Source: Oscillospiraceae bacterium
GTDB taxonomy: Bacteria > Bacillota > Clostridia > Oscillospirales > JAAYXM01
Assembly (NCBI GenBank): GCA_017421025.1
Contig: JAFQME010000027.1
Coordinates: forward strand, 1 to 46,329
Length of the DNA stretch: 46,329 bases
Reading direction: 5' to 3'
Made by a program: the position numbers and the translations under genes. The notes beneath the pieces are model-generated. The model ran no database searches, was not told the DNA's origin, and worked only from the letters and a program-made list of their open reading frames with translations. This document shows, in pieces, positions 17,131 through 25,572 of the stretch (position 1 is its first letter; each line of letters begins with the position of its first letter).

Positions 17131-19515
17131 ATGAAACAGTGTAATTTGAAATCAATGCACACGTTGGAACTGACCCGTGTGCTTGCACAACTTTCCGAGC
17201 AAGCGGTGAGTGCGGAGGCAAAACGCCGAGCTGCAGAACTTGTTCCGGAAACCGATTTGGACGAAGTTGCACGGATGCAGCGGGAAACCTCAGATGCGAA
17301 AAAACTCATCGGGATGTTTGGCTCTCCTGCATTTGCGGGAATCCGTGATATCAAAGGTGCGCTGCAACGTGCGGATATTGGTGGAAGCCTTAATATGCGT
17401 GAACTGTTAGACGTTGCCATGCTGCTTCAGACGGCACGCCGTGTGCGTGGATATCTGGATGAAAGCGGGCGTGTGGAAACCTGTCTGAAAGCACGCTTTG
17501 ACTCTCTTTCTGCCAATAAGTATTTGGAAGAACTCATCAACACTTCGATTCTGAGCGAGGATGAAATGGCGGATCAGGCGAGTTCCGAGCTTGCAGATAT
17601 CCGTAAAAAAATCCGTGCTTCCAATGCAAAAATCCGTGAGGTTTTGCAGCATATGATCTCGTCGCCCTCCCATGCAAAACACTTGCAAGAGGCGATCATC
17701 ACCCAACGAAGTGGACGGTATGTCATCCCGGTCAAAAGTGAATATAAAAACGATGTGGGCGGTATGGTGCACGACGTTTCCGCTACCGGTGCAACCGTGT
17801 TCATTGAGCCTGCAAGTGTCGTGAAAATCAATAACGATTTGCGTGAACTCGCCGGAAAAGAGCAGCGTGAAATCGAGCGGATTCTTGCTGCGCTTTCGGC
17901 CGAAGTTTCCACTTACAGTGAAAGTATTGAAAACGACTATCATGTGTTGGTTGGGCTGGATCTTTTGTTTGCGAAAGCAAAGCTTTCTTATGCCCACAAT
18001 GCGGACGCCCCCGAACTCAACGCAAAAGGTGAAGTGCTTCTCAAGGATGCACGCCACCCGCTTTTGGATGCGAAAAAAACCGTGCCTGTTACCATTCGCT
18101 TAGGGCAGGAGTTTGATACCCTGGTCATCACCGGCCCGAATACCGGCGGTAAAACCGTTGCCCTGAAAACCATTGGTCTGTTGACCTTGATGGCGGAGTG
18201 CGGACTTCATATTCCGGCACGAAGCGGCAGTAAGGTTGCTGTGTTTGAAACCGTGTATGCGGATATCGGCGACGAACAGAGCATTGAGCAGTCGCTTTCT
18301 ACCTTCTCTGCGCACATGGTCAATATTGTGGAGATCCTAAAAACAGCAGATCATCGCTCTCTCATACTGTTTGACGAGCTTGGTGCGGGTACCGACCCGG
18401 TCGAGGGTGCGGCGATTGCTGTGGCGATTATTCAATATGCGATGGCGCTTGGTGCAAAACTTGCGGTGACGACACACTATACCGAGCTCAAATCGTTTGC
18501 ACTCACCACAAACCGAGTGGAAAACGCATCGTGCGAATTTGATGTTGAAACATTAAAACCCACCTACAAACTGCTCATCGGTGTCCCGGGGAAAAGTAAT
18601 GCGTTTGCAATTGCGCATCGCTTGGGGCTTTCAGATCACATCATTGATACCGCACGCAGTTTGGTGGATAGCGAGAGCCAGCAGTTTGACGAGATCTTGC
18701 AAAAGTTGGAAGAAAAGCGCACTGCGTTGGAAACTGAGCTTGCTGCGGCTGAGGAATTGCGCCGTGAAAACCAGGAGTTGAATCGGAAAGCGAAAGAAAT
18801 TGACGAACGTTTGGAAAAAGAACGGGAAAGCGCACGAGAGCGTGCCCGCGAAGAAGCGGAGCAGATTGTAAAAGACGCACGCCGTGCGGCGGATAAGGTC
18901 TTTGATGAGATTGAAGCGCTTCGGAAGGCGCAACGCAAAAAAGACGATTTCCAGCGGATCAATGAAGCAAGAGCCTCTCTGAAAGGTGCGCTCAATGAGA
19001 GTGAACGTGCAGTCAAAGCAAAACAAAAGAAAGAGCAGGCAAAACCGCTCAAACGGCCGCTGAAAGTGGGTGATACGGTGGAACTCTTGGCGTTTGGCAC
19101 ACGAGGCACCGTGTTAACACTGCCGGATGCAGACGGGAATCTTCGTGTGCAGGCGGGTGTCCTCAAAGTCACCACCAAACTTTCGGAAATCAATTTGGTT
19201 GAAAATGCAGAAAACAAAAGCGTACAGGCGATTGTGGAAAAAAGCAAGACAGCTTTGCGGACACACAAAGTTGCAACCGAGTTGGATCTGCGAGGAATGG
19301 CATCTGACGAAGCAATTCCGGTGGTGGATCGGTATTTGGATCAGGCGTTTTTGGCGAAACTCAATTCGGTCATCATCATCCACGGAAAAGGTACCGGCGT
19401 TTTGCGTGCGGCGGTGCAGTCCCATCTGCGGAAGCATCCGCACGTCAAAAGTTTTCGTTTGGGAACGTTTGGTGAGGGAGAAACCGGTGTGACAGTTGTC
19501 GAAATTCGTCATTAA
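17131..19515 (+). CDS. mutS2: endonuclease MutS2
   Basis: A 794-residue protein with the MutS core and clamp, Walker A GPNTGGKT near residue 336, and Walker B region LILFDELGAGTDP. A long charged coiled coil follows (about 515-640). The C-terminal Smr nuclease domain starts LDLRGMASDEA (about 718) and has the HGKGTGVLR motif. Family members act in recombination control, and in B. subtilis MutS2 rescues collided ribosomes. There is no mismatch-binding domain, which separates it from MutS1. It closes the rlmB operon. Confidence 0.96.
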   Translation: MKQCNLKSMHTLELTRVLAQLSEQAVSAEAKRRAAELVPETDLDEVARMQRETSDAKKLIGMFGSPAFAGIRDIKGALQRADIGGSLNMRELLDVAMLLQTARRVRGYLDESGRVETCLKARFDSLSANKYLEELINTSILSEDEMADQASSELADIRKKIRASNAKIREVLQHMISSPSHAKHLQEAIITQRSGRYVIPVKSEYKNDVGGMVHDVSATGATVFIEPASVVKINNDLRELAGKEQREIERILAALSAEVSTYSESIENDYHVLVGLDLLFAKAKLSYAHNADAPELNAKGEVLLKDARHPLLDAKKTVPVTIRLGQEFDTLVITGPNTGGKTVALKTIGLLTLMAECGLHIPARSGSKVAVFETVYADIGDEQSIEQSLSTFSAHMVNIVEILKTADHRSLILFDELGAGTDPVEGAAIAVAIIQYAMALGAKLAVTTHYTELKSFALTTNRVENASCEFDVETLKPTYKLLIGVPGKSNAFAIAHRLGLSDHIIDTARSLVDSESQQFDEILQKLEEKRTALETELAAAEELRRENQELNRKAKEIDERLEKERESARERAREEAEQIVKDARRAADKVFDEIEALRKAQRKKDDFQRINEARASLKGALNESERAVKAKQKKEQAKPLKRPLKVGDTVELLAFGTRGTVLTLPDADGNLRVQAGVLKVTTKLSEINLVENAENKSVQAIVEKSKTALRTHKVATELDLRGMASDEAIPVVDRYLDQAFLAKLNSVIIIHGKGTGVLRAAVQSHLRKHPHVKSFRLGTFGEGETGVTVVEIRH

Positions 19516-19595
19516 GGCAAAAAACTGCTTAATTCTTTTGGAAAATATCGGAATTTTTTGTTGGGAATACTGAAAAATAAAAAAGAGTTGACGAA

Positions 19596-19624
19596 TTGCA
19601 CTTGGATTTGGTATTCTATATAAT
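19596..19624 (+). promoter_or_regulatory. promoter of the HPr-like gene
   Basis: TTGCAC (19596-19601), 17-nt spacer and TATAAT (19619-19624). A TTGACG just upstream (19588-19593) could pair with TATTCT as an alternative. The start codon at 19659 is 34 bp downstream. Confidence 0.72.
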
Positions 19625-19658
19625 GCAAAGGTAAAGTTTGAAACGGAGGCAAACCTTC

Positions 19659-19922
19659 ATGTGTTCGAGAGAAGTTGTTATCAATAATCAAATTGGTCTG
19701 CGTGCTCGTCCGGCGACCTTCTTTATTCAAAAGGCAAACGAGTTTAAGTGCAGCATCCAGGTCGAGCGTGAGGAACGCCGCGTCAATGCAAAAAGTTTGC
19801 TTGGCGTATTATCGCTTGGAATCGTGAAAGGAACAAAAGTGTTGTTGATCGCTGATGGCGCTGATGAGAATGAAGCGCTGAGTGCATTGGTTGAGCTGAT
19901 TAACTCCAATTTTTCCGAGTAA
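19659..19922 (+). CDS. HPr-like protein lacking the phosphorylatable His15 (Crh-type candidate)
   Basis: An 87-residue protein with a full HPr fold. The motif GLRARPATFF aligns with GLHARPA of HPr, so position 15 is Arg, not the His that accepts phosphate from enzyme I. Ser46 is kept (VNAKSLLGVLSLG), so it could still be phosphorylated by HPr kinase. B. subtilis Crh has Gln15 and Ser46 and acts only in carbon regulation. The start at 19659 follows CGGAGG; the upstream in-frame ATG (19638) lacks a site. It is monocistronic between a promoter and a terminator, with no whiA, rapZ or enzyme I nearby. Confidence 0.9.
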   Translation: MCSREVVINNQIGLRARPATFFIQKANEFKCSIQVEREERRVNAKSLLGVLSLGIVKGTKVLLIADGADENEALSALVELINSNFSE

Positions 19923-19945
19923 CATTCAAATTGTGCGATATCATA

Positions 19946-19975
19946 GAAGGGCGGGAATATCCCGCCCTTGTTTTG
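19946..19975 (+). terminator. terminator after the HPr-like gene
   Basis: A perfect 10-bp stem (AAGGGCGGGA with TCCCGCCCTT) around a 3-nt loop, followed by GTTTTGT. It separates the HPr-like gene from uvrC, which starts 16 bp later. Confidence 0.88.
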
Positions 19976-19990
19976 TAAACGGAGGTCAAG

Positions 19991-21829
19991 ATGGAATTTA
20001 AGGTCGATGTGCATGAAAAGGCATTGGGGCTGCCGGAAAAACCGGGAGTCTATTTGATGCTGAATCGTACGCATGAAGTGATCTATGTGGGAAAGGCAAA
20101 ATGTTTGCCCAACCGAGTCAGTTCCTATTTTCGGCCAAATCCGAACCATAACGAGAAAACCCGTGTGATGGTGAGTAAGGTTTGGGATTTTGATTATATT
20201 GTCACCGATACCGAATTTGAAGCTTTGGTGCTGGAAAACTCACTCATCAAACGTCACATGCCCCGCTATAATATCCTGCTTAAAGACGATAAGGGCTATC
20301 CGTTTATCCGCCTTTCAGTGGGGGACTCTTATCCGAATTTCACCGTGGTGTCAAAGCCGTTAAATGACGGAGCAAGGTATTTTGGACCGTACGGCGGTCG
20401 TGGGAGTTGTTTCAAGGCAATTGATGCGGTACGTTCTGCACTGGGAATTCCATCTTGTAAACGGGTTTTCCCCCGTGAAATCGGGCGAGGTCGTCCGTGT
20501 CTCAATTACCATATGGGGAAATGCCGTGGAGTTTGTGCCGGGCAGGTAAGCCCGGAAGAATATCGCACGCTCATTGATGCTGCATGTGCCATCTTTGATG
20601 GGAAAGCGGAATGGATCATAGAACAGCTGCATAGTGAGATGGAACAAGCGGCTGAGAATCTGGAGTTTGAACGTGCTGCAAAACTCCGTGATGAAATGAA
20701 GGCAATTGAACGCCTTTGTGTGAAACAGAATGTGTTGCCAGGGATGGCAGCGGATACCGATGTGATTGCGCTATATCCCGGCGAGAGTAAAACCGTGTTT
20801 GCGGTGCTGCACTACATTGGCGGTGCGTTGTTGGAGAGCGAGACACATGTACTGGAAACTCCGGTTTATGCGGAACGTTCGGAATTGCTTTCCGGATTTA
20901 TTCGGCAGTATTATATGCCGAGAAAACTTTTTCCAAAACAAATCTACCTCTCGGATGCGCCGGAAGACATCGGTTTGCTTTCGGAGTGGATGACCAATAT
21001 CCAGGGGGCAAAAGTAACCCTCTCGGTGCCGCAACGTGGTGAAAAACGAAAACTGGTTGCGCTTGCGGAAGAAAATGCAAAAGAAAAGGCGGCACGTGCG
21101 GCGAGTAAAGAAGAAGTGGTGCGCCGAACTGTGAAAGATTTGCAGGATCTGCTCGGATTGGAAACTCCGCCGCATCGGATCGAAGCCTATGATATTTCCA
21201 ACACATCGGGGAAAGATATGGTTGGGTCCATGGTGGTGTTTGAAGATGACGCTCCGAAAAAGAAAGATTATCGGATCTTTGCAATCAAAACATTGCAGGA
21301 TCAAGATGACTGCGCCGCTATGCGAGAGGTGCTTTCTCGCCGAATCAAGCGCCTGCAGTCGGGAGATGAAAAATTCGCTGTCCGTCCCGATGTGATTTTG
21401 CTGGATGGTGCGTTGGGACAAGTTCATGCAGTACAGGAAGAATTGAATCTGGCAGGGGAGACTATCCCACTTTACGGTATGGTCAAAGATGACCGCCATC
21501 GCACTCGTGCCATCGTGAATGCAAACGGGGATGAAATTGGCATTGCGGCAAATCCCGCTGTGTTCCAACTGGTGGGGAAAATTCAGGAAGAGGTTCACCG
21601 TGTGGCAATCGAATACCATCGGAAACTGCGCTATGCATCCACCACTCGGTCCGGGTTAAAGGAAATACCGGGCATTGGAGAGAAGCGGCATAAAGCATTG
21701 CTGAAACACTTTGGGAGTCTTGCGGCAATCCGAAAGGCGAGTGTGGAAGAATTGAGTGCAGTCTTGCCACGCAATGCCGCACTTGCGGTGTTTGAGCGAT
21801 TTCGTGCAAATGAGGAGGAACATACATGA
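19991..21829 (+). CDS. uvrC: excinuclease ABC subunit C (UvrC)
   Basis: A 612-residue nucleotide-excision-repair nuclease. The N-terminal GIY-YIG domain shows PGVYLML and IYVGKAKCLPNRV. A UVR motif lies near 210-240 (EMEQAAENLEFERAAKLRDEM). The RNase H-like C-terminal nuclease has IEAYDISNTSG and ILLDGALGQV, then a helix-hairpin-helix (EIPGIGEKRHKALLKHFGS). It makes the two cuts around a lesion marked by UvrAB. The ribosome site is GGAGG. Its stop overlaps the rsmD start (ATGA). Confidence 0.97.
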   Translation: MEFKVDVHEKALGLPEKPGVYLMLNRTHEVIYVGKAKCLPNRVSSYFRPNPNHNEKTRVMVSKVWDFDYIVTDTEFEALVLENSLIKRHMPRYNILLKDDKGYPFIRLSVGDSYPNFTVVSKPLNDGARYFGPYGGRGSCFKAIDAVRSALGIPSCKRVFPREIGRGRPCLNYHMGKCRGVCAGQVSPEEYRTLIDAACAIFDGKAEWIIEQLHSEMEQAAENLEFERAAKLRDEMKAIERLCVKQNVLPGMAADTDVIALYPGESKTVFAVLHYIGGALLESETHVLETPVYAERSELLSGFIRQYYMPRKLFPKQIYLSDAPEDIGLLSEWMTNIQGAKVTLSVPQRGEKRKLVALAEENAKEKAARAASKEEVVRRTVKDLQDLLGLETPPHRIEAYDISNTSGKDMVGSMVVFEDDAPKKKDYRIFAIKTLQDQDDCAAMREVLSRRIKRLQSGDEKFAVRPDVILLDGALGQVHAVQEELNLAGETIPLYGMVKDDRHRTRAIVNANGDEIGIAANPAVFQLVGKIQEEVHRVAIEYHRKLRYASTTRSGLKEIPGIGEKRHKALLKHFGSLAAIRKASVEELSAVLPRNAALAVFERFRANEEEHT

Positions 21830-22371
21830 GAGTGATTACAGGAACGGCACGAGGAAAGCGTTTGAAAACGTTGGACGGGCTTGACACCCGACCGACCACA
21901 GACCGTGTCAAGGAATCCATTTTTAATATAGTCCAATTTGATATCGAAGGCAGACAGGTGTTGGATCTGTTTGCCGGAAGCGGACAGCTTGCGATCGAAT
22001 GTGTCAGCCGAGGTGCGCTTCATGCCACGGCGGTCGATCTCTCGAAAGCAGCAGTGAAAGTGATTGCAGAAAATGTCAGAAACTGTGAGATGGAAGACCG
22101 GATTCATGTGGTGGGAGAAGACTACCGTACCTTCTTGAAACGGATTCGGAAACAGTTCGATCTCATCTTGATGGATCCTCCGTATCATACCAAAGATTTA
22201 CAAAATGCCTTGGATCTCATCTATGAATTTGACATTTTGACAGATGGTGGTATAATAGTTTGTGAGAGTGCACGTGATCAAGAACTTGCAGAGCCACCTG
22301 CACCGTATGAAAAAGGTCGTGAATACCTGTACGGCAAAAGTAAGGTCTCTGTGATTCATAAAAGGGTGTGA
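21826..22371 (+). CDS. rsmD: 16S rRNA (guanine966-N2)-methyltransferase RsmD
   Basis: A 181-residue Rossmann methyltransferase. It starts MRVITGTARGKRL, the usual RsmD opening, then TRPTTDRVKESIFNI. The SAM loop is DLFAGSGQLAIECVSRGA and the catalytic motif is DPPYHTK. It methylates one guanine in 16S rRNA during 30S assembly. It overlaps uvrC by 4 bp, showing translational coupling, and is followed by coaD after 4 bp, a pairing conserved across Firmicutes. A near-perfect promoter sequence lies inside its 3' part (22229-22256). Confidence 0.94.
   Translation: MRVITGTARGKRLKTLDGLDTRPTTDRVKESIFNIVQFDIEGRQVLDLFAGSGQLAIECVSRGALHATAVDLSKAAVKVIAENVRNCEMEDRIHVVGEDYRTFLKRIRKQFDLILMDPPYHTKDLQNALDLIYEFDILTDGGIIVCESARDQELAEPPAPYEKGREYLYGKSKVSVIHKRV
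22229..22256 (+). promoter_or_regulatory. possible internal promoter for coaD inside rsmD
   Basis: TTGACA (22229-22234), 16-nt spacer and TATAAT (22251-22256). Both hexamers are perfect, but the site lies within the rsmD coding sequence. It would give coaD and the coiled-coil gene expression independent of uvrC. Confidence 0.5.
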
Positions 22372-22375
22372 GCGT

Positions 22376-22858
22376 ATGAAAATCGCAATTTGTCCCGGTA
22401 GTTTTGATCCTATCACACTTGGGCATTTGGATATCATTCGTCGTGCGTCCGAGTTGTTTCCACGTGTGATCGTGGCGGTCATGGTAAACTCGAAAAAGAA
22501 AGGCCTTTTCTCTGTGGAGGAACGAGCGGAGCTGATTTCCCGTGTGGTGAAAGATCTCCCGAATGTCACAGTGGAGTGGTCTTCAGATCTGCTTGCGAAG
22601 TGGACTGCGGAAAAAGGCGACTGCGTTGTTGTGAAGGGTCTGCGTGCAATCAGTGATTTCGAATCCGAGTTCCAAATGGCACTCATCAATCGCAAACTCA
22701 ATCCCGAGTTGGAAACCGTATTTCTTCCCACCTCGGAAGAGTATTTATACCTGTCGTCCAGCATTGTGCGAGAGGTGTGCTCTTTGGGGGGAGATATTTC
22801 GGAATTGGTCCCGGCAGAAATTTTAGAAGATGTTCAGAAAAAACTTGCAAGGGGGTAA
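22376..22858 (+). CDS. coaD: pantetheine-phosphate adenylyltransferase (CoaD)
   Basis: A 160-residue nucleotidyl transferase. It shows PGSFDPITLGHLDII, whose TxGH motif holds the ATP phosphates. It also has VKGLRAISDFESEFQMA for pantetheine binding and SSSIVREV near the C-terminus. It joins AMP from ATP to 4'-phosphopantetheine, giving dephospho-CoA, the fourth step of CoA synthesis. The length matches the family. It is placed between rsmD and the coiled-coil gene. Confidence 0.97.
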   Translation: MKIAICPGSFDPITLGHLDIIRRASELFPRVIVAVMVNSKKKGLFSVEERAELISRVVKDLPNVTVEWSSDLLAKWTAEKGDCVVVKGLRAISDFESEFQMALINRKLNPELETVFLPTSEEYLYLSSSIVREVCSLGGDISELVPAEILEDVQKKLARG

Positions 22859-22864
22859 CTACAT

Positions 22865-23335
22865 ATGGCGAGTGGAATTGAAGAATTGGTAGGTATGTTG
22901 CAGGATACGGTTGAAAGTGCATGGAAGCTTCCGTTCGGTTCGGGCAAGTGTCTGGTCGAGCGTGGTCAAATGCTGGATTTGATCGATGAGATTCGTGCAA
23001 ATCTGCCTAAGGATCTCGAGGATGCAAGAAAAGTCCTGGAGACAAAAACTGAGATTATTGCACAGGCAAAGCGTGAGGCGGAATCCATTCAGCGTGCGGC
23101 TGAAAACCGTGCACGTCAGTTGGTTTCCGAAGAGGAAATCACAATCCTTGCACGCCAGAAGGCGAGCGAGATGACCATGATGGCAGACACCAAATCAAAA
23201 GAATTGCGTCGTGTTGCAAATGAATATGTGGAAGACGTGCTGCATCGTTTGGAGGATGTCATGACTGAGGCGTTGGAGAATACCCGTAAATCCCGCCAGC
23301 AGTTTAAGTCGCTCAGCAATAAGCAAGATCAGTAA
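22865..23335 (+). CDS. coiled-coil protein often annotated as ATPase-like, conserved next to coaD
   Basis: A 156-residue protein of unknown function. A short N-terminal part contains the conserved LVERGQMLDLIDEIRANLP. A long, Ala/Glu/Lys/Arg-rich coiled coil of the F-type b-subunit or DivIVA kind follows (about 55-150). I recognise this as a clostridial family that regularly follows coaD and is often labelled ATPase, though no nucleotide motif is present. It is soluble, with no membrane helix. The ribosome site is AAGGGGG. A strong terminator follows. Confidence 0.75.
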   Translation: MASGIEELVGMLQDTVESAWKLPFGSGKCLVERGQMLDLIDEIRANLPKDLEDARKVLETKTEIIAQAKREAESIQRAAENRARQLVSEEEITILARQKASEMTMMADTKSKELRRVANEYVEDVLHRLEDVMTEALENTRKSRQQFKSLSNKQDQ

Positions 23336-23352
23336 TTCGGTATTAGAGTCTC

Positions 23353-23388
23353 AAAGCCGATCACTCATTTTGAGTGGTCGGCTTTTTT
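23353..23388 (+). terminator. rho-independent terminator after the coaD operon
   Basis: A 13-bp stem (23355-23367 with 23371-23383, one G-U pair) around a TTT loop, followed by seven T. It ends the uvrC-rsmD-coaD transcript. Confidence 0.92.
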
Positions 23389-23544
23389 TGTTTGCAAAAC
23401 TCAAAAACACCCGCCACCTTTCCCCACCTCGAAAAACCGAACAAGAGTTTGGGTAAATAGAACTTTTTCTTCCAATATTATCCGCTTTTTTCTCGCTTTT
23501 GAAAAAAACAATCATTTTTTTTTGAAAATTTTTTCAGAAACCTA

Positions 23545-23573
23545 TTGCAAAGTGGTGAATGATGGCTTATAAT
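23545..23573 (+). promoter_or_regulatory. dcw cluster promoter with possible MraZ boxes
   Basis: TTGCAA (23545-23550), 17-nt spacer and TATAAT (23568-23573). Inside the spacer, AGTGG (23551) and GATGG (23561) repeat at 10-bp spacing, similar to the evenly spaced GTGG-type boxes bound by MraZ in its own promoter. Binding there would block RNA polymerase. The promoter is clear; the MraZ boxes are tentative. Confidence 0.65.
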
Positions 23574-23641
23574 AATTAACAAGGTGGTGGATCGTGTTTA
23601 ATTGTGGCGATTCTGAACTCTGACGAAAGGACGGTGGGAAT

Positions 23642-24052
23642 ATGATTGGTGAATTTAGCCATTCGATTGACGCTAAAGGGCGTCTTTTTATTCCTGCGAA
23701 ATTTCGTGAGAGTTTAGGTCCTGTATTTATCATCACTCGTGGGCTTGGTTATTACCTCTTCGTTTATCATATGGATGAGTGGAATGACCTTCAGGCAAAA
23801 ATCAAAACGCTTCCCCGAGAAGATGCGTTGGAATTGCAACGCTATTTCTTAGCACCTGCGCAAGAGTGTGTTCCGGATTCGCAGGGAAGAGTACTGATCT
23901 CGCAAAAACTTCGAGCTCATGCGAATTTAGATAAGACTGCCGCAGTTATCGGCATGGGTGACCATATTGAGATTTGGGATGAGGCGGCTTGGAACAAGAC
24001 CGATTCGACTCCGGAAAGAATTGCGGCGATTATGAGAGGAGCCGGCTTATAA
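23642..24052 (+). CDS. mraZ: transcriptional regulator MraZ
   Basis: A 136-residue AbrB-like double-domain protein. It starts MIGEFSHSIDAKGRLFIPAKFRE, the defining MraZ motif, and repeats a DxxGR pattern in the second half (VPDSQGRVLISQKLR). MraZ forms a ring and represses the promoter of its own division and cell-wall operon. It is the first gene of the dcw cluster, in its usual place directly before rsmH, whose ATG overlaps its stop by one base. Confidence 0.96.
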   Translation: MIGEFSHSIDAKGRLFIPAKFRESLGPVFIITRGLGYYLFVYHMDEWNDLQAKIKTLPREDALELQRYFLAPAQECVPDSQGRVLISQKLRAHANLDKTAAVIGMGDHIEIWDEAAWNKTDSTPERIAAIMRGAGL

Positions 24053-24984
24053 TGAACGGTCTGCATAAACCGGTTTTGTTTTCTGAAACGTTGGATCTTT
24101 TGAACATCCGCCAAGACGGAGTCTACGTTGACGGAACGTTGGGTCGTGCAGGACATGCAATGGCAGTTTTGGAACGACTGGGCGAAAATGGTCGCTTGAT
24201 CGGAATCGATAAAGACCATGCAGCAATTGAAGCCGCTGAAGAGAAGTTCCGGGGAGACCCCCGTGTGGTTCTGGCACGAAACGATTTTAGAAATCTTTCT
24301 CAAATTCTTGCAGAAGTTGGGATTGAAACTGTGGATGGGATCCTATTGGATCTCGGAGTCTCATCGCCTCAGTTGGATGATGCGTCCCGTGGCTTTTCTT
24401 ATATGGCGGACGCACCGCTGGATATGAGAATGGACCGCCGCCAGAATTTCAGTGCATATGATTTGATCAATTTCTCCTCGGAAGAGGAACTTAAACGCAT
24501 CCTTTGGGAGTATGGCGAAGAACGCTATGCACCCCGTATTGCAAAACGGATCATCGAGTGCAGAGAAAAAGCACCGATTGAGACCACCTTGCAGTTGGTG
24601 GACCTTATTAAAGGTGCCATGCCGGCAGCTGCACTTCGGGAAAAACAACATCCGGCAAAACGTTCCTTCCAAGCCTTTCGAATTGCGGTCAATGACGAAC
24701 TCGGTGCAATCTCTTCGGTTTTGGAAGTGGCGGCAGAGCATTTGAATGTTGGTGGCAGACTTGCCGTTATCACATTCCATTCGCTTGAAGACCGCATCGT
24801 CAAACAGGCATTCAAGCAGATGGAACATCCGTGCACTTGCCCGAAAGAATTTCCGGTTTGTGTTTGCGGAAAGACCCCGCTGATCACACCGGTGACCAAA
24901 AAACCGGTCACAGCGAGCGGGGAAGAATTGGAAGAAAACCCACGTGCTCGCAGTGCAAAACTGCGTGTTGCGGAGAGAGTGTAA
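24052..24984 (+). CDS. rsmH: 16S rRNA (cytosine1402-N4)-methyltransferase RsmH
   Basis: A 310-residue methyltransferase starting MNGLHKPVLFSETLDLL. It shows the SAM motif VDGTLGRAGHA, the family signature LLDLGVSSPQLDDASRGFS, and QAFRIAVNDEL with FHSLEDRIVK toward the end. It methylates C1402 in the ribosomal P site. The ATG at 24052 overlaps the mraZ stop (TAATG) and is preferred over an upstream in-frame ATG at 23989 inside mraZ. Cys pairs near residue 260 (CTCPKEFPVCVCG) are normal for clostridial members. Confidence 0.96.
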   Translation: MNGLHKPVLFSETLDLLNIRQDGVYVDGTLGRAGHAMAVLERLGENGRLIGIDKDHAAIEAAEEKFRGDPRVVLARNDFRNLSQILAEVGIETVDGILLDLGVSSPQLDDASRGFSYMADAPLDMRMDRRQNFSAYDLINFSSEEELKRILWEYGEERYAPRIAKRIIECREKAPIETTLQLVDLIKGAMPAAALREKQHPAKRSFQAFRIAVNDELGAISSVLEVAAEHLNVGGRLAVITFHSLEDRIVKQAFKQMEHPCTCPKEFPVCVCGKTPLITPVTKKPVTASGEELEENPRARSAKLRVAERV

Positions 24985-25015
24985 GAGAATGGTGGATACA
25001 GGAGGTTTTGAAACG

Positions 25016-25453
25016 ATGAGAGAATATTCCCGTAATGAGTACCGATCGGAAGAAACACGTGCCGGAAACAGTCGAGCCGGAATTTCAAAATTTACTGTGT
25101 GTGCATATCTTGTCTGCTTTGCACTTCTTTTGATGATGATTTTCAGTTACGTTCAGCTCAATGAGATCTCGGATCAGTCAGTGAAATTGGAACGAGAACT
25201 CAATGAACTGCGGGAACAGAATCAAATGCTGGGGATTCGCATTGACCAGCGCATCGGCAACGACCAGATCAAACAGCAAGCGACCGAACGTCTCGGAATG
25301 GTCACTCTGAGCAAGGACCAGGTCACATATGTCAATACAAAAAACACCGACACGGTAGAGATTATTTCTCAAAGCCAAATCTTGCGTGACCATTCGAAAA
25401 TTTTCGCAGGTCTTGCACGTGGCTTCCGCTGGTTGGTGGAATATATGAATTAA
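25016..25453 (+). CDS. ftsL: FtsL-type septum formation protein
   Basis: A 145-residue bitopic membrane protein. A cytoplasmic tail of about 25 residues is followed by one membrane helix (about 28-47). An extracellular coiled coil (EISDQSVKLERELNELREQN) then ends in the region QQATERLGMVTLSKDQVTYV, as in FtsL/DivIC. It links FtsQ/DivIB with the septal synthases. The start at 25016 follows AGGAGG. Identity rests on layout and position between rsmH and the PASTA-PBP, since FtsL sequences are poorly conserved. Confidence 0.85.
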   Translation: MREYSRNEYRSEETRAGNSRAGISKFTVCAYLVCFALLLMMIFSYVQLNEISDQSVKLERELNELREQNQMLGIRIDQRIGNDQIKQQATERLGMVTLSKDQVTYVNTKNTDTVEIISQSQILRDHSKIFAGLARGFRWLVEYMN

Positions 25454-25489
25454 AATGACAATATAATTTTGTGGTCATAAAGTTTGCTT

Positions 25490-25559
25490 GAGCGGGGTGA
25501 GAAGGGTACGATTCGTTGCAAAAGAGTGTTGCAACTCGTCATTCTTGCCCCTTGTTTTT
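25490..25559 (+). other. long structured RNA element between ftsL and the PBP gene
   Basis: An outer stem pairs GGGG near 25494 with CCCC near 25551, partly extended by GAGAA/TTCTT. An inner stem pairs GTTGCAA (25514-25520) with TTGCAAC (25529-25535). The 3' arm is followed by TTGTTTTTA, so it can act as a terminator or attenuator inside the dcw operon. The PBP ribosome site follows immediately at 25562. Confidence 0.55.
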
Positions 25560-25572
25560 ATAGGAGGACGAT

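Larger units (their letters stand above)
23336..23641 (+). other. 306-bp gene-free region ahead of the dcw cluster
   Basis: It holds the terminator at 23353-23388, then about 150 bp of AT-rich DNA with several T-runs and A-runs (23455-23540) in which I see no gene. The mraZ promoter at 23545-23573 and a 68-nt leader to the mraZ start follow. Confidence 0.8.
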
